DNA from: Actinoplanes sp. TFC3
Lineage (GTDB): Bacteria; Actinomycetota; Actinomycetes; Mycobacteriales; Micromonosporaceae
Direction: 5' to 3'
DNA length: 64,000 nucleotides
Assembly: GCF_001553785.1 (NCBI RefSeq)
Contig: NZ_LOJP01000014.1
Coordinates: forward strand, 105,467 to 169,466
This document shows positions 51,101-60,597 of this stretch, one piece after another (within the stretch, counting starts at the first letter, position 1; each line of letters begins with the position of its first letter). Below the pieces are notes generated by a model. It was not told the DNA's origin, did no database searches, and saw only the letters and a list, made by a program, of their open reading frames with translations. The translations under genes and the position numbers were made by a program.

Positions 51101-54100
51101 CGCAACGCGATGCCCGGCAGCGGGTCGTCGCCGGTGCCGCAGGTGTTGTCGCCGGAGCGGTCCAGGCACCCGCCGCCCAGCGTGGTGACCGGGTCGGCGG
51201 TGGCCGCCACCAGCACCGGAATCGACCAGATCAGCGGTTGTGCGCTCGCGGCGAGGTCGAAGCGGCAGTCCAGCCGGGTGTCGCCGGCCGGGGTGCAGTT
51301 CGTCGCGGCCTGCCCGGTGAGCGTGCCGAACGTGGTGCTCTGCGGCGCGAGCACGCTGGTGGTGACCCCGGTGGCGTCGGAGGGCCCGGCGTTGCGCACG
51401 GTAACGGTGAGCGTGGTGGTGGCGCCCGGCTCGGTGGTCCCGGCGGTGGTGCCCAGCGCGTATGAAACCGGCGCGACCGGCGTCCCGGTGCTGATCAGCG
51501 TGCCGGTGGCCGAGGTGCTCCGGCCGTCGGAGCTGCGCAGGGTCACCTGCGGCGCCCAGGTGATCCCGGCGGGCAGGTTCGCCGCCGCGGTGGCGGTGAC
51601 CGCGATGACCCGGTGCTGCCCGGCGGCCAGGTCCACGCCGGTGCACGAGATCGCGGTGCCGCTGATCGTGCACACCGAGCCGTCGGGGCCGGTGACCCTT
51701 GTGATCGTCAGGCCAGCCGGTACGGCGGTGGCCGCGACGGTGGCGGTCAGCCCGGTGATCGCCCGGTCGGCGTCGACCACAACGTAACCGGTGGTGGCCG
51801 CCCCACCCGGTACGGCGGTGCCTGCTTCGGTGCTGACCCGCGCGTCGGCGCTCAGCGGCGAGGCCAGCACGATCGGCGGGAAGTAGCCGTCCGGCGGGGA
51901 GGTGCAGTCGCCGTCGAGGTTGAGGTCGGCGCACCCGTCGTCCAGCGGGCTGTCCGGGTCGGCGGTACCCGGCACCAGCAGCGTGAGGGTGAACTCGCGG
52001 TCCCCGGCGGGCAGGTCGGCGGTGCAGTCGACCAGCGCGGCGGTGCCCGTGCAGAACGTGGCTGCCGGGACGCCCAGCGGGCCGAAGGTGGTGCCGGTGG
52101 GCGCCTTGAACTGCACCCGGGCCTGGCGGTACAGCGAGGGTCCGTCGTTGGTCAGGGTGACCGCGAGTTCGCCGGTGCCGCCGGGCAGCAGCGTTCCGGG
52201 CGCCGGGACCTCCACGTCCACGCTCAGCGGGTGCACCGGCGCGCCGATCGTGGCGGTGGCCGGGCTGCGGTCGACGGTTTCACCGCCGCCGGTGATGGTG
52301 ACCGCCGGGGTCCACCCGGCCGGGTCGGCGTCGGCGGCGGCGCTCAGGGCCAGCGGGACGGCGAAGGTGCCGCCGGCCGCGATGCCGACGCCGGTGCAGG
52401 TGACCGCGCCGGTCGTCACGGTGCAGGCCGGGCCCGCGCCGGTGATGCTCAGCCCGGCGGGCAGGGTGGTGGTGTCCACTGCGACGCTCAACCCGGTGCG
52501 TTCCTGGGTGGCGGCGACGCGCAGGTTGGCCGTACCGGTGGCGCCGGGGGTGATCGACGGGTTGCCGGCGCTGACCGTGAGCACCGAGCCCAGCGGCGCG
52601 CGCAGCGAGATGTCGGGCAGCACGAGGTCGTTGGTGCCGCCGCACGCGTTGTCGCCGTCCAGGTCGGCGCAGCCACCGGTGATCGCCACCGAGGCGTCGG
52701 CGCCGGCCGGGATCTGCACCGGCAGCGTCCACACGACCGGGTCGGCGGTCGCCGGCAGGGTGAGCCGGCAGCTCAGCGTGGTACTGGTGGTGGCGGTGCA
52801 GCTCCGCGCGGCCGGGCCGGCGAGGTCACCGAACGTGGTGCCGCTGGGCGCGGTCACGGCGACCGGGGCGTCGGTGGCATCCGACGGGCCGGTGTTGCCC
52901 AGGGTGAGCGTCACGTCGGCGGTTCCACCGGGCAGCACCGTCCCGGCGTCCGGGCCGCTGGCCGAGCCGGTCAGCGTGTACGCGGCCGGGCCGGTGCGTA
53001 GCAGCACGCCGCTGCCGGTGGCGGTGCCGCCGCCCGGGTTGCTCGCGGTGATGCCGGTCGCCGTCCACGTCTGCCCAGCGGCCGCCGCCGCGGTGACCGA
53101 CAGCGGGATGGCCACCCGGGCGGCGCTGCCGGCGGCGAGGTCCACGCCGGTGCAGCGGATCGCGGTGGCGTCGCTGGTGCAGGTGCCGCTGGGCGCCACG
53201 CTGGGGGTGCCGACGATGACCTCGCCGGGCCGGTCGGCGAGCGGGATGACGATGCTCAGGCCGCTCTGCTGCGGGTCGGTGCCCACCACGACGCGGGCCA
53301 CCCGGGTGCGGCCCGGGGTGACGGTGACCGGGTCGGTGCTGATGGTGACCTGCTGGGTGAACGGGGTGGCCAGCTCGAGACCGGGAATTGGCTGGTCGGC
53401 CGGTTCGGCGCAGGCGCCGTCGTTGTTCAGGTCGACGCAGCCGCCGGTGAGCGGCTGGCCCGGGTCGGCGGTGGCGCTCACCCTCAGCGGCACGTCCAAC
53501 CGGCGGGGCGTGTCATCCGCAGCGAGCGGGAAGGTGCAGGTCAGCCGGGTGCCACCGGCGTTCGCGGTGCACACCTGGGAAGTCGGGGCGCTCAGTGAGC
53601 CCAGGGTGGCGCCGGTGGGCACGTCGATGCCGATGGTGGCGGCGGCCAGGTCGGACGGACCGAGGTTGTCCACGTCGACGCGCAGGGTGCCGGTGCCGCC
53701 TGGCAGGATCGCCGGGTCGGGGGCGGTGGTGGTCGCGGCGAGGGTGGCCTGCGGCGCGCCGACCCGGGCGAGCTGGGGGTCGCCGGTCAGCTGGTTGTCG
53801 CTGCCGGCGTCGGCCACGACCCCCGTGGCGGTCCAGGCGGTGCCGGGGGACGCGGCGGCGGTCGCCCGTACGCGCAGGGTCACCCCGGCGGTCTGCTGGT
53901 CGGTGACGTCGAGCCCGGTGCACACGATCTGGCCCGGAAAGGCGGTGCAGGCGGCGTCGGCGGGTGTGACGCTCAGCGAGGCGGGCACCGAGGCGAGCGG
54001 GATGGTCAGCCTCAGGTTGCTCAGGTCGCCGTGCAGCGCCTTGATGCCCACGGTGGCGGTGTCCTCGGTGCCGGGGGCGGGCGCTGCGCTGGTGGTGACC

Positions 54101-57100
54101 AGTTGCGCGCGCCGGGCGAAGGGCACCTTCAGCACGATCGGGTCGATGCTCCTGTCTCCGGTGCCCGAGCAGCCGGCGCTGCCCGACAGGTTGACGCAGC
54201 CGCCGGTCAGCGCGGTGAACGGGTCGGCGCCCGCGGCCACCACCAGGGACAGCGCCAGGTCGGGCGTGCTGGTCCCGGCCGGCAGGCTGACGGTGCAGGT
54301 CACCGACAGCGCGTCCCCGGCGACCTGGCAGCGACTCGCCGCGTCCCCGGTGAGCGTGCCGAACGTGGTGTCGTGCGGTGCGGTGACGGTGAACGCGCGC
54401 CCGGTGGCATCCGACGGCCCGGCGTTGGCCGCGACCACGGTCAGGGTGGTGGTGTCCCCGGCCGGGACGGTGCCGTCGGCCGGGCCGGTCACGGTGGCGG
54501 TGACGGCGGTGACGGGTGCACCCGCTGCAGCGATCGCGCCGTTCGCGGTGACGTTGTCGGTGCCGTCGGTCACCGAGATGCCGGTGGCGGTCCAGGTCAG
54601 CGGTGGCACCACTGCCGAGTCCAGCGCCACCTGCACGATCACGTCCTTGCGTACCCCGGCGGTGAGGTCCACGCCGGAGCAGGTGATGTCGGTGGCGCTG
54701 GTCGAGCAGGAACCGCCGTCGACGAGAGCGCCTGGGGCGGTGAACCCGGCCGGCAACTGGCTCAGCGGGATGCTCACGGTCAGCCCGCTGACCGGCCGGT
54801 TGGCCCGCAGGGTGACGCGCCCGGTGCCGGACTCGCCGGGCACGACCGTGCCCGCGTCGGTGCCGATGGTGATGATCTGGCTCAGCGGGGTGGCCAGCCA
54901 GATGTCGGTGACGGCCGGGTCGCCGGACCCGCACACGCCGTCGGCGTCCAGGTCGATGCACCCGCCGGTCAGCCGCTGGCTGGGGTCGGCGCCCGCGTCG
55001 ATGGTGAACGGGAACGCGAAGTCCAGCGGTGCGCCCGCCGCGGTCAGGTTGAACGTGCAGGTCGCTCGGGTCGCGGTGACCAGGCTGCAGGCGGCGTCGG
55101 CGGGCGTGCCGAGCGTCGCGCCGGTCGGGGCGAGCACCCCGATGGTGGCGGCGGTGGCATCGGAGGGTCCGAGGTTGTCCACCTGTACGCCCAGGGTGCC
55201 GCTCTGCCCCGGCTCCAGCGTCCCCTGGTCGGGCACGGTCACCGTGGCGCGCAGCGTGTACTCGGCAGCGCCAATGGTGGCGAGCTGCTCCGACGCCGTG
55301 ATCGACTCGCTGCCCTTGGCGACCGTGATGCCGGCCGCCGTCCAGGAGGTGCCCTGGGCCGCGTCCGAGGCGGCGTGCACGGTGATGGCGATGGCGGCGC
55401 TGGCGCCGTTCCCGACCGCGACGTCGCTGCACACGATCTGGCCCCCCAGCACCGGGCACGCCGAGCCGCCCACCGTGGCCCGGCTGACCGTCACCCCGCT
55501 CGGCAGCGCCAGCGGCACCGTGATGGTCAACCCGCTGAGGTCACCGTGCACCGCGTTGACGTTCAGCGTCGCGGCGTCGTCGTCGCCAGGCGTCACCGTG
55601 GCCGGGGCCGCAGTCACCGTTACCTGCTGGGCGAACGGCACCTTGAGCTCGATCGGGTCGAACCGCACGTCGGGTGCGCCCCCGCAGGAGCCGTTGTTGT
55701 CCAGGTCCACGCAGCCGCCGCCGAGCGGGGTGTTGACGTCCGCGCCGGCCGGGATGTTCACCGGCAGCACGAGCTGCGGTGTGCTGACCCCGGCGGCCAG
55801 CGTGACCGTGCAGGCGGCGCTGGTGGAGTCCGCGGACAGCCGGCACGCGGTGGCCGATTCCCCGGCGAGCGGGGCGAACGTGGTGCCGGCCGGGGCCAGC
55901 ACGCCGAACGGGGCGGCGGGCGCGTCCGAGGGCCCGGCGTTGCTGACGGTCAGCGCCAGGCTGGTGGTCTGCCCCGGCTCGACGGTGTTGTCGGCCGGCC
56001 CGCTGACCTCGGCGGTCAGCTGGTACACCGGGGTGCCCGCGCTGGCCAGCGCGCCGCTGGTGCTCAGCTGCTCCCCGCTGTCGGACACGGTCAGCGGGCT
56101 GACGGTCCAGGTGGCCGGCGGGGTCACCGCGGACGCCAGCGCCACCGGCACATCGATGGTGGCCGCGCGGCCCGCGCTCAGCCGCACCCCGGTGCAGGTC
56201 AGCGCGGCGGATCCGGCGGTGCACGACGACCCGGCCGGGCTGGTGGCGGTGCTCGCGGTGAACCCGGCCGGCAGGCCGGTGAGCGGGATCGTGACCGTCA
56301 GGTCGTCCTCGTCCTGGGTCGAGGTCAGGGTCACCACGCCGGTGTCCGAACGGCCCGGGACGACGGTGGCGGGGGTGGTGGTGACGGTGAGCCGGTTGGC
56401 GATGGGCGTGCGCAGCTGGATCGAAGGCAGCGCGACGTCGCTCGTACCGGCGCAGTCGGTGTCGTTGTCCAGGCTCACGCACCCGCCGGTCAGCGGGACG
56501 GCAGGGTCGGCCGAGGCGGACACGGCCAGCGGGACGCTCAGCGTCACCGCCGGGCCCGCCGCCGGGATGTCCTGGGTGCAGCGCAGCGTGGTGGGGGAGA
56601 GCTGGGTGCAGGCCGCGGCAGCCCCGCTCAGCGTGCCGAACGTGGTGCCCTGCGGGGCCACCACCACGAAGCCGGCGCCGCGCGCGTCGGACGGGCCGTT
56701 GTCCCTGACGGTGATCGTCATCGTGGCGTTCTGACCGGGGCGCACGGTGCGCGCGGCCGGGCCGGTGGCGCTGGCACCCAGGGTCCAGCGCGGGTCGGCG
56801 GTGACGATCGTGCCGGTGACCGTGCCGGTGGAATCCCCGCTCGTTGCGGTGACCGGGGCGTCTGCCGTGGCCGTCCACGGCGCCGTGACCCCGGCACCCA
56901 GCGTCACCGGGAGGGACACGGTGATCGAGCCGGTGGCCGGGACGGTGACGCCGGTGCAGCGGATGCCGGCGGTGGTGGTGCAGGTGCCCCCACCGGTCGT
57001 GGTGACCGTGCCGGCGGTGTAGCCGGCCGGGGGCGCGGGCAGCGTGATGGTGGTGCCGGTGGCCGGGATGATGCCCAGGTTGGCCACTCTGACCTTCGGC

Positions 57101-58614
57101 GTTGCCGGGCCGCCGCCGGGGACCGCGGTGGCCGGGGTGATCGAGACGCCGGTGTCGAGGTTGACGTCGGGGTCGCTGACGGTGAGCACCCGGCCCTGCC
57201 CGCTGATCGCGGTGCCGTTGAGCGTGGCCTGCATGCCGGTCACGGTCCAGGTGGTGCCCGGCGCGGTGGTCGTGGTGGCCGCGGCCCGCACGGCGATGGT
57301 GGCGCTGCCGCCGCCCGGGACGGTGACCCCGGAACAGGAGATCGCGGTGGCGTCCACCGAGCACGCGGTGCCGCCGACGGTCGCCGAGGCGATCGAGACC
57401 CCGGCTGGCTTACCCGCCAGCGGGATGCTCACCGTGGTGGTGGCATCCGACGGGCCGTCGTTGTTCACGGTGATCGTGGTGGTGGTGGCCTTGCCCGCGG
57501 CCACCGTCATCGGGTCGGCAGTGATCGAGCCGCCGGTGCTGCGCGCGGGCTGGCGGGTGACCAGGGTGCCGCCGCCGGTCACGCTGATCGTGGTGCCGGT
57601 GACGCCGCTGATCGGCGTGCTCACCGCGGTGATGGTTCCGGCCGCCGGGGCCCAGTTCGCCGCCGAGCCGGCCGAGGAGGCCAGCGCGACGGGCAGCGAC
57701 ACGACCGCGTTGCCGCCGCCCGGCACGGTCACCGCGGTGCAGATGACGTGGGTGGTGCTGGTCGTGCAGGTGCCGCCGCCGGTGACGGTGGGCGTGCCCA
57801 GCGTGTAGCCGGTGGGCGGCAACGGAATGCGGATCGTGGTGGCCGGCGCCGCGATGTCGCCGGTGTTGGTGACGGTGACCTTCGGGGTGCCGTTCTCGCC
57901 CGGGGCCAGCGCGGCGGCGGCCAGGTTCACCGCGCCGAGCTTCACGATGCCCGAGCACTTGGATTCGCCCACAATCACCGAGCCGTTGACCACCGGGCCC
58001 TCTTCGAGCAGGCTCAGGTCGATCGCCCGCACGGTGTAGTCCAGCCGCCCGCTCGCGGCGTTGTACGCGGCAATCCGCTTGTCGATAATGGCGTTCAGCA
58101 CGCCGGGCAACCCGATCGCCAGGTTGACGTCCGGGTTGACGTTCGCCCCGGCCAGCGTCAGGTTGGCGACGTCGGTGGTCGTCGCGATCGTGGAAGCCGA
58201 CATGGTGCAACTGGTGCTGACTGCGCCCACGTTGAGCAGGCCCAGCACGCTGAGCCCGGCGGTGCCCGCGGTGGCCGTGGCACCCCCGGTGACCGGGCCG
58301 GCCGACGCGGTGACCGCTGCGAGGTTGAGCACGCTGGAAATCGTGGCGCCCGCGACGCTGGCGGTGCTGGCGGCGCCGCCGGTGGAGGTCGACCAGGTCT
58401 TGGCGGGGTCCGGCTGGTTGATGGTGACCGGCGCCACGCCGCCCAGCACGTTGACCGCGATGCGCGCCCCCTGCGCGCTCACGCTCACCGGCCCCACATC
58501 GGCATACGCGGCTAATGGCGGGCCCGCCAGCGCGGCGACCAGCAGTGTCGCGGTGGCCGCCGCCACCTTTTTCATCGTCCCGGAACCCAGCGGCCGGGAA
58601 GCCCTCGTTGCCAC
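48178..58614 (-). CDS. giant repetitive LAxTG-anchored surface protein, 3,478 residues
   Basis: Exported giant protein. A signal peptide (MKKVAAATATLLVAALAGPPLAAYA) is followed by a choice-of-anchor-like N-terminal domain to about residue 270 (VDYTVRAIDLSLLEEG-like sequence) and then about eleven long units. Each unit holds Ig-like strands of DUF11/CARDB type (for example PGQTTTLTVTVSNAGPSDAT-like and LTVTIPLAGLPAG-like) and a recurring acidic, two-Cys segment of the form GGCVDLDNDGxCG. The C-terminus has DSDKSGDDGNGG spacer, then LAKTGQD, a hydrophobic helix and a basic tail, the sortase class E pattern. ATG at 58575 is an alternative start to GTG 58614. The function is probably adhesion or a surface layer. 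Confidence 0.85.
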   Translation of the reverse strand: MATRASRPLGSGTMKKVAAATATLLVAALAGPPLAAYADVGPVSVSAQGARIAVNVLGGVAPVTINQPDPAKTWSTSTGGAASTASVAGATISSVLNLAAVTASAGPVTGGATATAGTAGLSVLGLLNVGAVSTSCTMSASTIATTTDVANLTLAGANVNPDVNLAIGLPGVLNAIIDKRIAAYNAASGRLDYTVRAIDLSLLEEGPVVNGSVIVGESKCSGIVKLGAVNLAAAALAPGENGTPKVTVTNTGDIAAPATTIRIPLPPTGYTLGTPTVTGGGTCTTSTTHVICTAVTVPGGGNAVVSLPVALASSAGSAANWAPAAGTITAVSTPISGVTGTTISVTGGGTLVTRQPARSTGGSITADPMTVAAGKATTTTITVNNDGPSDATTTVSIPLAGKPAGVSIASATVGGTACSVDATAISCSGVTVPGGGSATIAVRAAATTTTAPGTTWTVTGMQATLNGTAISGQGRVLTVSDPDVNLDTGVSITPATAVPGGGPATPKVRVANLGIIPATGTTITLPAPPAGYTAGTVTTTGGGTCTTTAGIRCTGVTVPATGSITVSLPVTLGAGVTAPWTATADAPVTATSGDSTGTVTGTIVTADPRWTLGASATGPAARTVRPGQNATMTITVRDNGPSDARGAGFVVVAPQGTTFGTLSGAAAACTQLSPTTLRCTQDIPAAGPAVTLSVPLAVSASADPAVPLTGGCVSLDNDTDCAGTSDVALPSIQLRTPIANRLTVTTTPATVVPGRSDTGVVTLTSTQDEDDLTVTIPLTGLPAGFTASTATSPAGSSCTAGSAALTCTGVRLSAGRAATIDVPVALASAVTPPATWTVSPLTVSDSGEQLSTSGALASAGTPVYQLTAEVSGPADNTVEPGQTTSLALTVSNAGPSDAPAAPFGVLAPAGTTFAPLAGESATACRLSADSTSAACTVTLAAGVSTPQLVLPVNIPAGADVNTPLGGGCVDLDNNGSCGGAPDVRFDPIELKVPFAQQVTVTAAPATVTPGDDDAATLNVNAVHGDLSGLTITVPLALPSGVTVSRATVGGSACPVLGGQIVCSDVAVGNGASAAIAITVHAASDAAQGTSWTAAGITVAKGSESITASEQLATIGAAEYTLRATVTVPDQGTLEPGQSGTLGVQVDNLGPSDATAATIGVLAPTGATLGTPADAACSLVTATRATCTFNLTAAGAPLDFAFPFTIDAGADPSQRLTGGCIDLDADGVCGSGDPAVTDIWLATPLSQIITIGTDAGTVVPGESGTGRVTLRANRPVSGLTVSIPLSQLPAGFTAPGALVDGGSCSTSATDITCSGVDLTAGVRKDVIVQVALDSAVVPPLTWTATGISVTDGTDNVTANGAIAAAGAPVTAVTATVTGPADGTVPAGDTTTLTVVAANAGPSDATGRAFTVTAPHDTTFGTLTGDAASRCQVAGDALSVTCTVSLPAGTSTPDLALSLVVAAGADPFTALTGGCVNLSGSAGCSGTGDRSIDPIVLKVPFARRAQLVTTSAAPAPGTEDTATVGIKALHGDLSNLRLTIPLASVPASLSVTPADAACTAFPGQIVCTGLDVTDQQTAGVTLRVRATAAASPGTAWTATGVVADAGSDNQLTGDPQLARVGAPQATLAATTTAPDPAILPGGTGTLRVDVDNLGPSDLAAATIGIDVPTGATLGSLSAPTSQVCTANAGGTRLTCTFPLAADDTPRRLDVPLRVSATADPGQPLTGGCVDLNNDGACAEPADQPIPGLELATPFTQQVTISTDPVTVTPGRTRVARVVVGTDPQQSGLSIVIPLADRPGEVIVGTPSVAPSGTCTSDATAIRCTGVDLAAGSAARVAIPLSVTAAAAAGQTWTATGITASNPGGGTATGSGVLLRTGPAAYTLTGSASGPDAGTVLPGGTADVTLTLGNTGPSDATDAPVAVTAPSGTTFGDLAGPAARSCTATTSTTLSCRLTLPATADPVVWTLPVQIPAGADASVAITGGCADLDGDNACGGTNDLVLPDISLRAPLGSVLTVSAGNPSITPGATGTANLRVAATQERTGLSVAVDTTTLPAGLSITGAGPACTVTTGAVTCTGVGIAAGGTFAVPLALSAAADADPAGWTPAVTITGGGETVDRSPATATIGAPVHPLSVDVEVPAPGTLLPGGTGELAVTLTNDGPSLYRQARVQFKAPTGTTFGPLGVPAATFCTGTAALVDCTADLPAGDREFTLTLLVPGTADPDSPLDDGCADLNLDGDCTSPPDGYFPPIVLASPLSADARVSTEAGTAVPGGAATTGYVVVDADRAITGLTATVAATAVPAGLTITRVTGPDGSVCTISGTAISCTGVDLAAGQHRVIAVTATAAANLPAGITWAPQVTLRSSDGRSTSATGTLISTGTPVAPVSYALGTTAGTTEPGATTTLTVTVRNAGPSDATGVTTSVLAPQSTTFGTLTGQAATNCTPAGDTRLDCRFDLAASAQPLIWSIPVLVAATADPVTTLGGGCLDRSGDNTCGTGDDPLPGIALRRTLGQALTVIAGNAAITPGRTGTATVTVASADARSGLDVTIPFADLPAGLSVTAARQGGTDCVIGTTDVTCSGVTLAAGASTGIALSLSATANATPGAAWSPAVAISQAAARVTRTVTAATVGTATSTLTVTVVPPAAGTVQPGGTGTLAVTVRNSGPSNALAHRLTFTAPGSTTFGTPPVDYCSVDAAGTTATCTVDVAAAASLQFTLPVTVSATADPGTALGGGCVDTDSDGTCDSPVPPIELGTPLSGRVRVSVAGATVTPGRTGNAVVRATSSAAVTGATVSLPLAALPAGLTVTGFGGPAGSTCTRTSSAITCSGVTLAAGSTDVISLSVTATPALRAGVAWIASGITLTSGTESVTGSGTLATTGAPVSALTATVTGPTGNLDPGELTSMAVTLSNPGPSDATGVTATVSAPTNSTFGALSGQAAIDCSPSGTTALTCRFDQAVGAAKTWTIPVQVSAAAQDQDPVGNGCVSIAGASGVCGGSATVVSQAADRPVSETTDVTLAPGTIAAGRSGTATITLSTAVDESALTLTVPLGTLPAGLTVDGASIGGTGCPVSATAITCAVDALIAGTDATVQIAVSVAATVATATTWNVTGVKLSNNANPSDFRSAGGVLVTTSAVGYTVTATAGAPSILKPAPGQTTVLPITLTNSGPLDADPYTATFVLPPGTTHGTLPDRCAEGATASIVTCTVSLAAGESTDLDLPLVIGGGATPGSTISGGCFDGDASGTCGSDTDLALPSLVVSKATVDLDISYSNPRPSGAKGATVLLRLPYSNNGSQSAADVTFLIDPPANTTLTNAAVLLDASAAEFTAAATSAGTVDIDCEPAPDADANTVTCTGPDASVGSNSELWLYLAIAKTAKAGTYPVNVMISTTSAEGNVVNNTATAQLTVAGSPSTSDPSDADDSDKSGDDGNGGNGDNGGSGGSDNLAKTGQDLTGLILLAVLMIIGGGAARIAARNRRTRPRP

Positions 58615-58726
58615 GAGCGAACCCTAGAACGGACTTATGCGAGCAGTCCTCAGTTTCCGGATTTTACGGACACCTGGCCGATGCGGGGTGCACCTTGCCG
58701 GCGCGGGCACCCGGCGGTGGCGGGCG

Positions 58727-59467
58727 CTATGGGCGTACCGGATGAAAGCCGTAGGGAAGCTCCAGGCGGTGGGCATGCAGCAAGGTCTCATCGGCCAGGA
58801 TCTGCGGGGTTGGGCCGTCCGCGACGATCAGGCCGCCATCGAGAATGACCGAGCGGGGGCAGAGCTGCATCGCGTACGGCAAATCGTGCGTCACCATCAG
58901 CACGGTCACCGGCAGCCGCTCGAGGATCTCGGCCAGTTCGCGCCGGCTCGCCGGGTCCAGGTTGGACGACGGCTCGTCGAGCACCAGCAGCTCGGGGCGC
59001 ATCGCCAGCACCGTGGCCACGGCAACCCTGCGGCGCTGACCGAACGACAGGTGGTGCGGCACCTGATCGCGGTGTGCGGCCATCCCCACCGCCTCGAGCG
59101 CCTCGTCCACCCGCGCCTGCAGCTCGGCACCGCGCATCCCCAGGTTCGCCGGTCCGAACGCGACATCCTCGGCCACTGTGGGCATGAACAGCTGATCATC
59201 GGGGTCCTGGAAGACGATCCCGACCCGGCGGCGGATCTCGGCGAGCCGGGCGCGGTCACGGGCCTCGACGCGCAACCCTCCGACCTCGACCGTGCCCGCA
59301 CCGCCGTGCAGCACACCGTTGAGGTGCAGCACCAGCGTGGTCTTGCCGGCGCCGTTCGGGCCCAGCAGCGCCACCCGGTCGCCGTCACCCACCTCGAGGT
59401 TCACGCCGCGCAACGCGACGCTGCCATCGGGGTAGGCAAACGTCAGGTCCTTGATGGACAGGCTCAA
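58727..59467 (-). CDS. cbiO: ECF-type nickel/cobalt importer ATPase CbiO
   Basis: ATPase of 246 residues. Walker A GPNGAGKTT, Q-loop FQDPDDQLF, signature SFGQRRR in place of LSGGQ, Walker B LLVLDEPSSNLD, switch His VTHDLPYA. FQDPDDQLF is diagnostic for the CbiO/EcfA group. The start is a TTG that overlaps the cbiQ stop (TTGA); no ATG or GTG in frame fits until 57 bases upstream inside cbiQ. Partners are encoded immediately upstream. Confidence 0.92.
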   Translation of the reverse strand: MSLSIKDLTFAYPDGSVALRGVNLEVGDGDRVALLGPNGAGKTTLVLHLNGVLHGGAGTVEVGGLRVEARDRARLAEIRRRVGIVFQDPDDQLFMPTVAEDVAFGPANLGMRGAELQARVDEALEAVGMAAHRDQVPHHLSFGQRRRVAVATVLAMRPELLVLDEPSSNLDPASRRELAEILERLPVTVLMVTHDLPYAMQLCPRSVILDGGLIVADGPTPQILADETLLHAHRLELPYGFHPVRP

Positions 59468-60219
59468 CTGGCCATCACCGCAATGGCCGCGGCCGCCACG
59501 GGCAACGCCGCCGACTGCACCCACTGGCGGGGCGTGGCCTTGTCGCGCCCCGCGCGCGGCAGCCGCCCGTCGTAGCCGCGCGACACCATCGCCAGATACA
59601 CCCGTTCACCTCGTTCGTAGGCCCGCAGGAACAGTGACCCGACGCTCACCGCGAACGCCTTGACCTGCCACAGGAACCTCGGATCGTAGCCGCGTGAGAG
59701 CCGGGCGACGCGCATGCGCCGCGCGTCGTCGGCCAGGATGTCGAGGTAGCGCAGCATGAACGTGGCGATCTGGGTGAAAACGGCGGGGCAGCGCAGCCGG
59801 TCCAGCCCGAGGATGAGGTCACGCATCGTGGTCGACGCGGCCAGCAACAGCGAGGCGACCACGCCCAGGGTGCCCTTGGCGAAAATGTTCCAGGCGCCGT
59901 ACAGCCCGTCGACCGACAGCGACATGCCCAGCCACGTCACCCGCTCGCCATGCCCGGCGAACGGCAGGGCGATCGCCAGCAGCACCAACGGCAGTTCGAT
60001 GGAGGCGCGCTTCAGAAGCCAATTTCCCGGTACGCGGGCCACGGCCGCCACGACCGCCAGCAGCACCGCGTAGCCGCCGAACGCCCAGAACTCCTCGCGT
60101 GGCGTGGCCACCACGACGATCGTGAACAGCAGCGTGGCCGCGATCTTGACCTCGGGGGCGAGCCGGTGCACCGGGCTGGGCCGGTCGAGATGCAGCGGAT
60201 GCGCGTGCCCGGCGCCCAC
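59464..60219 (-). CDS. cbiQ: ECF-type importer transmembrane subunit CbiQ
   Basis: A 251-residue membrane protein with about five helices. The ATPase-coupling motifs are MRVARLSRGYDPRF and YLAMVSRGYDGR, the two A-R-G-type signatures of CbiQ/EcfT. The GTG start directly abuts the stop of cbiN. It couples the ATPase to the CbiMN component. Confidence 0.9.
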   Translation of the reverse strand: MGAGHAHPLHLDRPSPVHRLAPEVKIAATLLFTIVVVATPREEFWAFGGYAVLLAVVAAVARVPGNWLLKRASIELPLVLLAIALPFAGHGERVTWLGMSLSVDGLYGAWNIFAKGTLGVVASLLLAASTTMRDLILGLDRLRCPAVFTQIATFMLRYLDILADDARRMRVARLSRGYDPRFLWQVKAFAVSVGSLFLRAYERGERVYLAMVSRGYDGRLPRAGRDKATPRQWVQSAALPVAAAAIAVMAS

Positions 60220-60597
60220 TCAGACCCCGGCCTTCTCGCTGCGGTCCAGCCCGGCGGCTTTGGTGCCGCGCCGGCGCGCCAGCCAGAACACCCCGCCGCC
60301 GATGCCAAAGGTGATCAGCACGCCCAGCACCCCGGACAGCCCGGTCGACAGGTACGGGTTGTCGATGCCCTTGATGCCGTAGCCGGCCAGGGGGCTGCCG
60401 GCCATCTGGTGGTTTTTCTCCTGCTGGGCCATGCAGGTGCCGCCGGTGATCTCGCCGTCGGCGTTGACCGTGCAGCCCTCGCGGGCCGTGGCGTCCAGGC
60501 CGTCCGGGCTGCCCGAGGCGAAGTTGCTGACCACCCCGGCCAGCAGCAGCGCGATCAGCAGGCCGCCGGCCAGGAACCAGCCGAGTCGCTTGCTCAT
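60220..60597 (-). CDS. cbiN: ECF-type importer component CbiN (PDGLE type)
   Basis: A 125-residue protein with two membrane helices (LGWFLAGGLLIALLLAGVV and LSGVLGVLITFGIGGGVFWLA) and an extracytoplasmic loop containing SPDGLDATAREGC, the PDGLE hallmark, in which the Glu position is Asp here. It couples with CbiM to bind Ni or Co. Overlaps cbiM by ATGA. Confidence 0.88.
   Translation of the reverse strand: MSKRLGWFLAGGLLIALLLAGVVSNFASGSPDGLDATAREGCTVNADGEITGGTCMAQQEKNHQMAGSPLAGYGIKGIDNPYLSTGLSGVLGVLITFGIGGGVFWLARRRGTKAAGLDRSEKAGV

Noticed and set aside
51902..56734. Very long open frame (about 1,610 codons) on the plus strand inside the giant gene
   Set aside because: It is antisense to the 3,478-residue gene and has no signal peptide, domain or Shine-Dalgarno; long open antisense frames are expected opposite repetitive GC-rich genes.
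54031..58515. Second long plus-strand frame opposite the giant gene
   Set aside because: Composition is Gly/Arg-rich as for a shadow of the Ala/Thr-rich sense gene; no motifs.
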